Positions 1-10,122 are shown, counted from the first letter of the stretch. The stretch is 12,142 nt of DNA from Irineochytrium annulatum (GCA_027600665.1 JADGJL010000751.1:2259-14400); one strand, 5' to 3'. The notes: generated by a model not told the origin, from the letters alone. A program made the numbers and translations.

Positions 1-142
1 GTGCTTTTATCAGCTTTGGTTGCAGGTCTGCAGCCTTGATATCGATTTTTCTTCCGTTAGCCACATTCCTCACCAACAAATCGCTCACAGGAAGTAGTAA
101 CAGAGATTTAGAAAAATGAAGCGCTTGATACAATATCGAAAG
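1..142 (-). CDS. Possible partial coding exon at the left edge
   Basis: A minus-strand frame is open from just after a TGA at 145-143 to the window edge (47 codons). Its distal half looks protein-like, with a charged stretch reading RKIDIKAADLQPKLIKA. I do not recognise the protein. No ATG lies in this frame, so it would need an upstream exon or a splice acceptor inside the stretch. It would sit about 100 bases downstream of the TRAP-alpha stop, in the same direction, which fits the tight packing seen elsewhere. The opposite strand is also open in the matching frame, so the strand is not certain. Treat this as a hint only. Confidence 0.28.
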
Positions 143-241
143 TCAATAAGTAAGAGCGACGTAAGCAAAAACAATATCAGAAAACTCTAGTTGCTTATTA
201 CAATCACAGCCAGCAACGGCGAACCCTTCATCTTCATCGGC

Positions 242-1713
242 CTACTCCTTCTTCGCCCCCTTTTTAGGCGACGCCGACCCCTTCTTCAGATGCTCCGGAA
301 TCCACTCGTCTGACAAAACGTCCTTCTTCGCCTCAATCTCCTCCTGTATTTTAGCCTTCGACGGCCGAGCCTTCTTCACGACCTGTATGCAGAAACGCAG
401 CGTTAAGAAATATTACGCACGCATCAAAGTCATGAAACGCTTCGTCGACAACACATACCGTCTCGGGGAAGTAGGTCCGGTACAGGTATTTGACACCGTA
501 GTAAGAGCCGGCAGCGAGGCCGAGCATGAGGAGGATACCTTGGAAGTCGAAGTACGAGTCCGAGGGCGTAATCTTAATCTGCCCCTTGTAGGCGATCACT
601 CGGTGTGGGTTGTCCTCCTAAGGTTGAGTCGACGTCAGAAGGTACATTCCCGCGCAAGTACTATCGAAAAAGGCCCACCTTGTCAAAGTAGTCTAGGAAG
701 ACGACAAGGCCGACGTCCTGGGCTTCCAGTTCGGCCCTAAACTTAAAGGGAACGTTGCCGTCGCGGTTGGGCTCCAACTGCAGGTTAATCCTCGACGCCG
801 TAATCTATAACGGTGAACTTTGAAGTCAGCGACGGGTACAAAGTCTGAGAAAACTTGTATAAACGCCAAATGATTACGTTGCGGATGGGGAGGGAATAGT
901 TTTTCGGCTGAGTGAACTGGCCAGAGACGGCGAAGAGCGAGTTGGTGCCCTTGCCCGTGTTCAGGACCCCAATGTTTAGGAGACCAAACTCGCCAGAGAC
1001 GACGACTAAAGTAATCTGTCAGTTCTCTCAATCCGGAACAGCAAAGGGGCGAAAGAATCACAAAAACTGAAAAACCAACCTTTCTTCGGGTTCTCCGGGA
1101 ACGTGTGGCTAAACCTCAGCTCAGACGAAGCTTTAGCGCCGCCGCTCTTCCTGATCTCCTCGCTCATCGTCTTCAGAAACTCGGCGTTCGCCCTGCTGTC
1201 CTCCTCCTCGTCATCGCGAGGGTTCGCGGCGTTGACTAGCGCCCACAATGGAGATGTTAAAACGAATTCATGCCAAAGAAAAGGATTCCTCATGAGTCCA
1301 TCCCCAAATCCACAGTTTCTAGCTCCACTCGAATGATGTCGACTTCTGTAACCCGTCGCATTTCCTCATCTCCCAGATCAGGAGGCCGCAAAGACTTTCG
1401 TCAACAGCTGGTGATAGTGATCTCATGCCAGCAGATCGTCGCGCCTGCTCCCTCAAAGCCGCGATCTGACGACCGCGGCATCCCAGATCCTGATCCCGAG
1501 ACACCGGTCAATGACCTTCCATGCAGAACGCGTCCGAAGCAGGCCGTCAAGCCTTCCGGCCAGCGTCCAGCGACAGCCCGTCCACCCATCCCTTTGAGGC
1601 TGTTCGGAGGTGCGATCTTCGCGTGGAAACTGATCCGAATGCATCTGATATTCACCGAAGACCGCGCAGACGAGGACTAGGAGCAGGATCCATGAGGCGA
1701 ACCGCGAACGCAT
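242..1713 (-). CDS. SSR1: Translocon-associated protein subunit alpha (TRAP-alpha / SSR1-like)
   Basis: Predicted ER type I membrane protein of the TRAP complex, which assists Sec61 in co-translational translocation. Exons, in transcript order: 1713-1656, 1235-1080, 1005-878, 804-679, 617-459, 382-242. All phases agree and give 255 residues (human protein about 286). Visible parts: a hydrophobic signal peptide (residues 1-22; MRSRFASWILLLVLVCAVF then VNA); a short acidic segment (DDEEED) as at the N-terminus of the family; a lumenal beta-rich domain with two N-glycosylation sequons (NYS near 107, NIT near 114), close to where animal TRAP-alpha has one; a single membrane segment near 183-202; and a lysine-rich cytosolic tail with DEWIPEHL, resembling the family's SWIP motif. 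Introns 2-5 are 74, 73, 61 and 76 nt. Intron 1 would be 420 nt, and the exon 1 link rests only on phase and on the good signal peptide, so the start is less sure than the rest. Confidence 0.82.
1236..1655 (-). other. Proposed 420-nt first intron of the TRAP-alpha gene
   Basis: It runs from a GTGAAT donor to a GCTAG acceptor, both in phase 1. It separates most of the signal peptide from the acidic lumenal segment and is five to ten times longer than the other introns in the window. Open stretches exist inside it, one acidic frame reading DLGDEEMRRVTEVD, so one or more small exons could be hidden here. I could not find a chain whose phases fit, so it is left as a single intron. Confidence 0.45.
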
Positions 1714-2324
1714 CTTCGGGAGCGTGACGATGAAAAGTTCGTGTTGGCAAAAATCTCCGTGATGTGAATTGGATATTGGGTGCAGTACGCGAGCATAGTA
1801 TGCGAGATGTTCAACCCGATTCAAGTGTTAACAGTAACATGGCTATCGGAGGCTTCATTTTGACGGTTGGTTAATGTTGATGAGATGGAGCAATTCAAAA
1901 GAAGAAAATTAAGGCACAGGGCATCAGCATCCCCAATTAAATAGATGGAAATCACGAAATGTAGCTTGTAGTGAAAAGAAAAAAATATGAATATACCGTA
2001 GCAACAGTCTCTACTAAGCTCTTTCACAATGAATACGAAGGAAACAATGAAGCAACACATGTCGGTAAGAAGTAAAGAACCACGGAGAGACGGCAAGCAA
2101 GGAAGGAGAGTGGGACAGGTCAGCTTAAGTAAGAAAAGGCCAAGAGTTCTTACGAAGTATCACAAAGTCTTGTTGGCATCAAACATCACACAAAATGGGT
2201 AAATTTCAGATAAGCAAGACGAGAGGTAAGCATTGTAAAAGAGAAATACAGAATCAAAAAAAAAAAAAAAAAGGCAAATCAGAAGGGCAGTAAACAAGAA
2301 GTGCCCTTACACCACTTTCCGCAA
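1714..2324. other. Spacer between the Sac1 and TRAP-alpha genes
   Basis: AT-richer than the genes. It should hold the 3' UTR of the Sac1 gene at its right end and the promoter and 5' UTR of TRAP-alpha at its left end. A run of 17 A (2256-2272, read as T17 in the Sac1 transcript) lies 52 bases past the Sac1 stop. I found no clear AATAAA on the minus strand and no clear TATA box ahead of TRAP-alpha. A 91-codon minus-strand frame (1821-2096) is rich in Phe, Ile, Ser and Cys, as expected from AT-rich non-coding DNA. Confidence 0.6.
2256..2272. repeat. A17 homopolymer tract
   Basis: Seventeen consecutive A on the plus strand, equivalent to a U17 tract in the Sac1 3' UTR. It could be simple slippage, a 3'-processing element, or the tail of an old retrocopy. 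No target-site duplication or recognisable retrocopy is visible next to it. Confidence 0.8.
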
Positions 2325-4815
2325 TCAATCCAAGACTTCGTGAATCGTGGCGTACTCATAGCTCAGCTTTGGGCGGTCCACAACCGTCTGACCCTTAATT
2401 TGGAAGATTTTGACGAGCACGAGGATGTAGAAGAACACAACCATTGCCACCACAAACTCGAGGACGTTTGACACCTGCTCGGGTGCGTAGATCTTGATGG
2501 CCGAAACGAGGAAGCTGATATACGACGGCGGCTGCGCAAACACCGTCCCATTCGGGCTAGCCCCCTCAACCTTCACGTCCCCGTTTACGGCAAAGTGCGA
2601 GCTAGCCGCCTCCTGCAGCTTCTGCGCCTTCTTGACTTGGTCCTCCATCGTGCTCGTGGCAAACTCACTCGCGGCCTGCAGGAGTGGCTCGACGCGGTCG
2701 ATCACAAACCCGGGCAGGAAGAAGCCTGTAATACCTTTCCCCTTCTCCAGGAACGGCTTTTGGATCTGCTTAGCCTTCCTAGCGCCCTCTGTCTCGGCTA
2801 GGGCTCTCATTTGCTCGGCCGTGACCTTGCCCGTCCAAAGGTCGTACCCGTCTTGCTTCCGTCCGTCCGAGAAATTATTCAAGTAGTACCGTGTAAGGGA
2901 GTTGAGGCCGTCGTCGAGCGAGCCGCGGAGCCATTGGCGCTTGCCTGTCCTCGTCACGTCCGACTTAAGCGCGCGCGTGCCCGCGTACAGTAGCGAGACG
3001 GCGTCACCGGAGTCGGCCCAAAGATTCGTGAGGACGCGGACGGAGGGCTCGACGGCAGAGCGAAGGGTGGCGACGGGATCTCGGATGTCGCCGGGGCTCG
3101 CGCCGTCGACGGCCGAGACGCCTGAAGAAAGGGATGCGAGGTCCTTGCCGCCGGCGCCGGAGCCGAGGGCGCGGATTTGGTAAGGGATCACGTAGCGGGC
3201 GAAGATGCTGCAGGTAAGGTTGGTTCGGTCCAATGAGTCGAGGCAGGAGACACGTGCGATGCCAGTTTGCAGGCGGAATGCCTTCAGTGGGCGCGAAGAC
3301 GAGACCACGTATGTGTTATTCTCCAGTGCCGGCACATCTCCTTCCGCAACGAACCATCCACTGTTGATCAACCGATCCCTCATTCTGTCAACCAGAATAT
3401 CCATATTTCTAAAGTTCATCTTCTTGCACCACTTGTTGACTGGGAACTCTTCGTATTGAACCTTGGAGTCGCCGAACCGCCGGACAGTCTCTTCGTACGT
3501 CTTTGTGAGCTGCTTTTCGAAGCCCTTGTCATCCAGTAGGTTAACGCAAACAACCTTCCCGTGGTCATTCCCGTTGTCTATCGCCGACTCCCCAATGTAC
3601 TGCTTCTTCAGGTCCGTGTAGTGCATCCCAATAGACCGCCAGACGTCGGGCTTATCCGTGTCGGCGATAAGGAGCTCGGGACGGTAGTCGAGGTTAAGCT
3701 CTTGACCCCACACAGCGGGCGCAGAGCCTCGGACTTGGCAGAAGGCCGTGATACCCTGGTATTTAGCGAAATCGTGATGAAAGACGATCTGCTCCATCTC
3801 CACGTTGTTGGCCGCATTCCCGTCCCAGTCGAGACCTCGCCGGACGTATCGGGTGCCGAGGCGCCGGTGATTTAGACGAGAGAGGAGGGCCACGGTATAG
3901 GTTTGAGCTGGGGTGTTTTCGGGAAGAGTCGGGTTCTTCAAGGAAATATCGATGGCGCCGCCGAAACCGCAAATCATTTTGTAGATCCAAGGCGAGGAGT
4001 CCGTTCCGTCACCCGTATGATTCGCACTCGCCAAGAAGGGCTCCTGGACTTTGCCGTTGAAGAAGTACCGGTCATCAATGACGGTCGTGGATGCCTTTGA
4101 AGTTGATTTCAGGAAGTTATGCTGAACCGAGTGGGTGATATCGTAGGTGGTCGAGTAGTAAAGATGGTGGGAGTTTATGATACCGTTGATATTGCTCAAG
4201 AGCTCTTGGTCAAGAGTGAACTGAAAGTCGTCAGAAACTTCACTTTAACCGCGTGCGAACCTGTGCTAGGGAATGCTCATCCATGGTTTCCTTCGCCTTT
4301 ACTAACTGCACATCGATCGAAGAGCCTACGGGGATAGCGACGCCGGCAGTTACTCGCCAAACCTTGTGCGATTGGATAGTACACGCAAGCGCTCTTTGTG
4401 TCGCAACAAGAAGGTACTTCCCTAATAAAAAAAACGTCCCCGTTAGCGAACAAAGGACAGCCGGAAGTCATATAAGTGAAACTTACCAAAGCACAAGTCG
4501 ATGATGCCGATGATCGCGAAGATATCAACACTAGAGTGCACCAGATCATTGGACGGCAAGGCAGCCTTTCGATCTAGCCGTCACGTTAGTTCACTTCAAG
4601 CATAATGGACCAAAGAAGCAGAGATGCATGTCTAAAGCATCGTTGCAACACGTACCCAACACCTGAATACCACCCTGATCCTTCTTCACGACGAGCACCT
4701 CCGAGGGCTCCTGGCCGTTCTTCTTTATGCGGTAGGGATTCTCGACCAGCAAAGTGCCATCCTTCAGCCTCTGCACGCGGTACGAGACCTTGGCGACCGC
4801 GACCTTCTTGTCCAT
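2325..4815 (-). CDS. SAC1: Sac1-type phosphoinositide phosphatase, membrane anchored
   Basis: Predicted to dephosphorylate PI4P (and other monophosphoinositides) at the ER and Golgi, yielding PI. Exons: 4815-4656, 4573-4487, 4421-4261, 4220-2325. Introns are 82, 65 and 40 nt and phases agree, giving 767 residues. The N-terminal Sac half is spread over exons 1-3, with family-like stretches such as VDIFAIIGIIDLCFGKYLL. Later landmarks are YYSTTYDITHSVQ, the RYVRRGLDWDGNAANNVEMEQ block, and the catalytic CX5R(T) motif CLDSLDRTN with Cys near 462. After that come TRTGKRQWLRG and RYYLNNFSDGRKQD, both highly typical of Sac1. A hydrophobic stretch (about 704-719) and a strong membrane helix (about 722-742) precede VVDRPKL, matching the C-terminal anchor of animal and fungal Sac1. 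It is about 150-180 residues longer than those proteins, partly through a Gly/Ser/Ala-rich insert after the active site and a longer linker before the anchor. The start ATG at 4815 opens exon 1 directly. Function is assigned from the family; the exon 1-2 junction was chosen by phase and by the match to a LLVIDR-like segment. Confidence 0.95.
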
Positions 4816-4941
4816 CTTGGGGATCTAGGGAAAGGTACGGAGGAGTGGTTGGGCTTTTCTGGCTTGCTGATGTCGGACTGACGAAAGAGCCGCCAAAAGT
4901 AAGGGAAACTGAAATCAATCTCCTTGCGCGACTATCACACG
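4816..4941. promoter_or_regulatory. Divergent (bidirectional) promoter region between Sac1 and YbaK genes
   Basis: Only 126 bases separate the two opposed start codons, so the promoters and 5' UTRs of both genes must fit here, unless upstream non-coding exons exist. I see no convincing TATA box in either direction. Initiation sites cannot be placed from sequence alone. Confidence 0.6.
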
Positions 4942-5931
4942 ATGCCAACGTCATCGAACTTGAAATGGGCGCCACCCACGGACCCGGCCGAGGAGGCCCT
5001 GGTGCTCGACCGCGTAATGGGCCTGATCAAGGACTTAAAGGATCTCTACGCGCATGATATGATGCAGACGTGGTTCATGCTGTACTGGGACCGGAAAGCC
5101 CGGGCGGAGTGGGTCGCCCTTGAGGCTCGAATGGAAACCTTGCCAGACGGCGTTCAGTCGGTAATGTTCTATTCGTCGTGTTCGGAATCTTTCTTGCTAA
5201 GATCAGCGCGTCTTCAGGTGGTAAAAGGGTGCAAGGCCCTCGGCATTGCGTCCTCTTCACGAATATACGAGGTAGAATCAGGTCTCTTGCCTCTTGATTA
5301 TATTGCACCATAATACCGTCATTTACCATTTCAAAGATTACTATTCGTGGACTTTGGAGCGACGAATGTAGGTCACTTCATTTCACGGGGGCAGTAACAC
5401 CGTATAGGTTTCGGATGAGCGTTCCGAGTATCGACCATCTCTGCAAAACGCTCATGTTTGAAAATACTCGCCACGTTCCCACGCCTGGGGTTGATGTTCT
5501 TCGTACGTGATTGCATGTTACCTGAAGGCGTTTTAATCTGCCTAGATCGAAAGAATTCGAAGTATTACGCGGTTGTTGTGCAGTATACCGGAAAATTAAA
5601 CACTCAAAAGGTCTGATGGGTAATTCTTTTGCGGTACTAACACGTACAGCTTATCAACTACGTCCGCGGCCTCACGTCGGGGTCGAAGAAGAACTATAAC
5701 ATGCGCGTTGCACCGGAGGACAAGTCATTTGAGCTTTCTGGATATCAAACGGGAGGTGTTACACCGATCGGGATGTCGAACACAAATGTGCCCATCATTT
5801 TGGCGAAGGCAATAACCGAATTATCGCCTCGAGTGTTTTGGCTGGGGGCGGGGCATCTTGACTGGAAGGTGGCTGTGAATCTCAGTAACTTTATCCACGC
5901 GACGAATTGTGATATTGTGGATTTAGAATAG
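4942..5931 (+). CDS. Stand-alone YbaK/ProX-type aminoacyl-tRNA deacylase-like protein
   Basis: Members of this fold hydrolyse mischarged tRNAs, such as Cys- or Ala-tRNA(Pro). Substrate here is unknown. Exons: 4942-5160, 5218-5281, 5337-5367, 5408-5502, 5546-5610, 5650-5931. Introns are 57, 55, 40, 43 and 39 nt. All phases agree and give 251 residues. An N-terminal helical, probably coiled-coil part (1-73) leads into the YbaK domain. The segment IYEVESDYYSWTLERR (about 89-104) is typical of the eukaryotic branch. SVPSIDHLCKTLMFENTR follows, with Lys118 in the position of the conserved YbaK lysine (FKTL in bacteria). Next come KYYAVVVQY, NMRVAPED, the GGVTPIG loop at 193-199 (GGISP-like in bacterial YbaK), and a closing VFWLGAGHLDWKV block. 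No synthetase domain is attached. The ATG at 4942 is the first ATG in the exon frame. The family assignment rests on several motifs in order and is firm; the enzymatic role is inferred. Confidence 0.93.
5337..5367 (+). other. 31-nt micro-exon of the YbaK-like gene
   Basis: Bounded by a TTTCAAAG acceptor and a GTAGGT donor. It encodes the YYSWTLERR segment that is characteristic of eukaryotic YbaK-like proteins, which is why this exon is accepted despite its size. It joins exon 2 in phase 1 and exon 4 in phase 2. Confidence 0.85.
5611..5649 (+). other. 39-nt intron with perfect TACTAAC branch box
   Basis: GTCTGA donor, TACTAAC at about 5635-5641, and a TACAG acceptor. Its removal restores frame between KLNTQK and LINYVRG. 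It is the shortest intron identified in the window and shows the spacing the spliceosome must tolerate here, with the branch A only about 10 nt from the acceptor. Confidence 0.85.
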
Positions 5932-6695
5932 TCACATGTTCGTCACGGCATCAGCATAAAAAGAAAGAATCGTTCATCCTTGCTTACGTGGATAAAACTC
6001 GAGTTGTTTTGTAAGCATAAAAATAAGTGGCTTGTGGAACTAAACAAGATTTAGAATAATTCATGCCCATCTTTTAACCCCTGTATCAACGTGTTGCCTT
6101 CTTCGCCTGTATCAGCGCTTCGGCTAACTGAGAGAGGGAGGGAATCTGACAAACTACCGCACAACAAACTTAGCGTCACGCTGGAGCATATTATATCCTT
6201 TATAGATCGGCATGTGTGGGGAGGACAAATCGGTTTCGTTTCTTTTATAGGTGTCAGTCATTACACGTCTTCTATGATCGCTTCACTCACCGTATGCTAG
6301 TCTATCTCACTGCCGCATGTCTTCTTCGTTGAAACTCTCGTTTTGCATACACATTTACAACCATCAATGAGTGGGGTTTCTTTGCGCTGTTTGGTGACAT
6401 TTCGTTTTACTTACTCGACAAAGTTAAATTATTGTAAGTAAAAAGGAAGTCAGTGATGCCACTTTATTTTGTTAGTTACAGCAGGCCCAAGTTTTGCGTC
6501 TTCTCATCATTTTATGCAACTTTATCTGATGCTTCGCTGGTTCAAATACAGGCTGGAAAAGTATGTTCTTTATCAAAATAATCAAAGCCAAATAAAGAAC
6601 ACACAAGTAATATTCACAGTTGCAGAATTCAACAAGAACATTGAAGCGACAAATATTCAGATGCACCCCATCGCACACTATCATTAGCCCGGCCC
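5932..6695. other. AT-rich spacer between convergent genes
   Basis: It should contain the 3' UTRs of the YbaK-like gene (from the left) and the helical-repeat gene (from the right). Two plus-strand frames of about 70 codons (6091-6300, 6469-6687) have no recognisable features and look like chance. The 11-mer GATTTAGAATA occurs twice, once at the YbaK stop codon and again near 6048-6058. I see no RNA gene. Confidence 0.6.
6463..6468 (-). terminator. Candidate polyadenylation signal for the helical-repeat gene
   Basis: AATAAA on the minus strand, about 230 bases past the stop codon at 6696. Position and strand suit this gene, but a hexamer in AT-rich DNA is weak evidence. A second AATAAA on the plus strand at 6591-6596 is about 660 bases past the YbaK stop, far for such a compact genome. 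Confidence 0.35.
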
Positions 6696-9600
6696 CTATC
6701 TACCGCGGCTTGCTTCTTCTTGAGTGGTTCCACGCCTCCGATCCCAACCACTAATTCCATTGATTAAGCCCTTCGAATCGTCACGCCCGTCTTCGCGATC
6801 TCGGGTGCCGCGGTCGAAGACTCCGGATACACGGCGGTCATCGAACGCGGCCCTTGACTCTCGCCTGTCCAGCCGAGACCTGTCGTCACCATCACGGTTG
6901 ATAGGTGGCTGAAGCAGTTGGGTCACATTTCATTGCGGTATAAAATAACTTACCGCCTGCCTATGTCCATGATCAAGCGAGCCGTTCTCAATATTCTTGT
7001 CCTTCACTTCGGGGAGACTGTGGAAGGGGCCTCCTCGGATTATAAATATCTCCTCCATCCACTTCGCTAAGGCTTTCCCCTCAAGCGTTAAAACGTTGCG
7101 TTCTTTCGAGTCATGTCGATCCCTCGGGTCCTTTTGCTCTCGCTCAGTCGTAAGGGCAGCATCAACCGGCGGGTTAAAACATGTCCTAAACATCGCCTTC
7201 ACCTCCTGCCCAACCTGTATCCCGGCAACTCGTTTCTGCTGCCCAGTCTCCGAGAAGAACAGTGGGAGGTAGATTTTGACGTCGCGGTTGAACACTCCCT
7301 TGTTTTCCACGTGCATCCACTCGAGGCACCTGAGGACATGAAGCTTGACTTCGTAAAGCGACCAGCAGTCTTCAGCGTGAATTCGTCCCTGCGACAGCTC
7401 TCGAAACCGTAAGATCCCGCAAGCACCCTTTTGGACGCCCCATGCAAAGAGTTTGATGGCCAGGTGGGCGAACTTCGTGTGGTCGGGGCATTCCACAATA
7501 TGAATCAATTGATGGGCGAGCTCTCGCGTCGGCGTCATGACGTTCCTGGCCCGCAGATTCATCACTAGGTTTTCAATAACGTCATAGCGGTTACGGGCGC
7601 AGGCGCTGCTAACGAACTTCTTCAAGCTGTCCTCGTCGAGAATCTCGGGCCATCCATCCCTTTCGCTCGAGAACATTTCGTAGACATCGAGTGCGTCGTT
7701 CACGCGGTCGGCGTAAATATACGTTTCGAAGAGAGCGCTCGGATTGACGATCCGCGACCAGTAATTACGAACTAAGTTGTTCTCGAGAACTTGGGCGGCG
7801 GATCTCAAACTTCGGACTTTGTAAAATGCGTCGACAAGAATAATCATCTCCTCCCCCGAGGGTGTGTACCGATTCTCTCGGGCGTCATCGTACAGACTAC
7901 CGGCGTCGTTGATGCAGCTCTCGTCAGCTGCCAGCGCCAGGAACAGATTCTTGAAGTCTGACGGTGACCGCCGTAGGTTACTGTGCATCATATACTTGTG
8001 GTACCAGAAGGCATGGGCATGAAGTTCGTGGGCAACACAGTGCGTTATCAGCTCGGAAACGAAACTTGGGAGTACGTCGACCGCGATAGTGTTGTTTCCC
8101 TCCACGAAGAAGTTGTTTAAGGCAAGCACGAACTTTTCCAGCATACTCCACGACTCAGCAAGACGGAGAACGGGGATAATTGACTCCCACGTCTTCGGCT
8201 TCAACTTCGCCGTTCCCATATGTTCTACAATTGATATAGCGAGCTTGACGCGCCCATGCCGAACGTGATGCTCCAAACAATCCTCGTAGTAGCTGGCGTT
8301 GACAAAGGAGGACGGGATATGACTCTTGATCATTTTAAATATCTGTTTGCACAACAGTTAACCAAAAAGTAAAAGATATGTCTAAGGATAATTGCAATCA
8401 CCTCGCACAGCAAATCATTATCCAGCTCCCTTTGAGCGCTATCAAATAATTTAAGCAGCAAAGCATCGTTAAAGCCGCAATCATAAGCGATCAAACATCT
8501 GAAGACATTGTATGCGCTGATGTACGCCTTCTCGCTAATGAAAAGCTCGCAAGCCGTTTGCAAGACGACGCGATTGACAATAGGGTCTCGGCCGTGCTTC
8601 ACGATAGGTTCGTCTAAATTCGGAATTTTCATCAAAGCGTAAAGAAGATGTTCGGTCGGTATGACGAGGCCCGCACTGATTAAGTCCGAGAGAACCTGGT
8701 TGACGAACATCTCCTCTGCCGGCCTCCCAGGGACGATGTCCATCTTCATTAGCAAGTCGCAAAGCGTCGTCATAATCGCCGAAGATCCCCCTTTAACGAG
8801 CATAGGCGTCCTCCACAGCGCGGCGACGTCCGTCACAACGAGCCCCTTCGCCTCCGGTAGCTCCAACAGCATCTTCAGCTTATCCACCATGCCGACTGAG
8901 ATGCATGCTTTTGCGAATATGGTAAAGTCTGGCACTGAGGGGGCGATCCCGGCGTAGGCCAGAGACTCTTTGAGCAGAGTATATGCATCTTCCGCGCAGG
9001 CGATCTTCCGCAGACGACAGGCGGCCTCCAACACATAGCGGCAGATCTCGACACACTCTCCGCCCTTCGCCGAGCACACGTCATGAAGTTTCTGAATGAC
9101 TTTCCCTAAGGGCCCATCGCTGTCGCACATTTCATAAATCTCCCTATGCTCGACGGTGCTGCGATCACGGAGGCTCTCGCGAGGACCCTTCGACGGCGCG
9201 GTGGCTCTGTACTCGTAGCGGCCGCGCCGATCATCGTCACGGTTACGCCGTTCGTCATCCTCCTTCGGCCTCTTCGCAGCACGTTCGTCCTCGGGGTCGA
9301 TCTCGCGCTTGCGCCGGTTCGGCCCGTTCCAGTGTGCATCGTCTCTGTTGTTCATTTGGCGGCGCGAACGGGACTCAGACCGCGGACGCCATCCATTGAC
9401 TCGACGGTCATCGCCGGTCCTCGAGTCGCGATAATCTTGCCGACCACGTTGCTCGCGATCGAATAGGCGCCTGTCGTCGGCGATGGACACCTCCTGAACG
9501 GGGACATTGCTAAGGTCGCCAACAGTGTCCCTCCGATCCTCGTCCAAGGATCGACGGCGGCGGGGAGAGCGGCGTGAACGGTCTTTGTTAAGCACATACT

Positions 9601-10122
9601 CTGGACGAAAATTAAAAACTTGACTTCTGAGAACAAAAAACAATTAGACTCACCAGCATCGTTATCTTGCCGTGAATAGTGTCCCTTATTGTGATCGGAA
9701 CCCCAACGATTGTTCCTATTCGGTATTCTATTCTGCGGGGATAATTCCGTCGGCTTAACCGGAGGTGGAGGCGGAACACCTATCAAACTTAAAATCATGA
9801 AGTTTTAAAGAACTCTTTTACCTTCTGCGTTCCCGTCTCCAGCAGCCGACCACTCCATAGATTCGACGGTTTCTGCCGGAATATCACGCCTTAATTCCTC
9901 CACGTCGAAAACCGGCCTTGGATAATTCGACGCTGCGTCATAATCTTGCCTCTTTTCGTCATCCATGGGCTCCTCGGGGACATTTATACGGGCACTTTCT
10001 AGGGCAACATCGCCGTAATTATCCGCTGAAGCGACCTTCGCCGACGCCGACTCCGCTTGAACCGCTATCTCATCGTCATCGATCTTCATCACGTGCTGCT
10101 TATTCCCCGCAGGATGCTCCAT
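6696..10122 (-). CDS. Large Arg/Asp/Ser-rich protein with PPR-like helical repeats, family unknown
   Basis: Exons: 10172 (or earlier)-9822, 9779-9654, 9600-8402, 8342-6954, 6908-6696. Introns are 42, 53, 59 and 45 nt with agreeing phases. Counting from the in-frame ATG at 10122 gives 1075 residues; the frame continues upstream past another acidic stretch to an acceptor at 10173, so the true start may lie further out. Order of parts: acidic region (about 1-100); Pro-run and Asn-rich segment (VPPPPPVKP); Arg/Asp/Ser-rich domain (about 147-293, e.g. DRSRRSPRRRRSLDEDRRD) with a likely nuclear signal (NRRKRE...AAKRPK); long helical region (about 300-950) with paired helices of roughly PPR spacing, e.g. 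LFETYIYADRVNDALDVYEMF; a conserved-looking CWSLYEVKLHVLRCLEWM block; and a second Arg/Asp-rich tail in the last exon. This suggests a nuclear RNA-binding or splicing-associated protein. There is no enzyme motif that I can see, and the name PPR-like rests on pattern only. Confidence 0.85.

Noticed and set aside
387..740. Plus-strand frame of 117 codons over the TRAP-alpha 3' exons
   Set aside because: A shadow of the TRAP-alpha exons, whose minus-strand reading shows a membrane helix and family motifs.
242..1080. TRAP-alpha as a pseudogene because of many in-frame stops
   Set aside because: Every stop falls inside a segment bounded by GT..AG of typical size, and removing these segments restores one continuous frame with conserved motifs.
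1821..2096. Minus-strand frame of 91 codons in the spacer upstream of TRAP-alpha
   Set aside because: AT-rich, with Phe/Ile/Ser/Cys composition, no domain and no splice context. It looks like a chance frame in non-coding DNA.
2494..3875. Several plus-strand frames of 60-130 codons inside the Sac1 gene
   Set aside because: Antisense shadows of a clearly recognised Sac1 coding exon.
4221..4815. Sac1 starting at the TTG/Leu near 4199 as a truncated protein
   Set aside because: Three upstream exons with matching phases supply the missing N-terminal Sac region and a proper ATG at 4815.
6535..6555. GGTTCAAATA, resembling a tRNA B box
   Set aside because: No matching A box at the right distance and no cloverleaf pairing could be found around it.
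6091..6687. Two plus-strand frames of about 70 codons in the AT-rich spacer
   Set aside because: No protein-like pattern, low-complexity AT-driven composition, and no splice partners.
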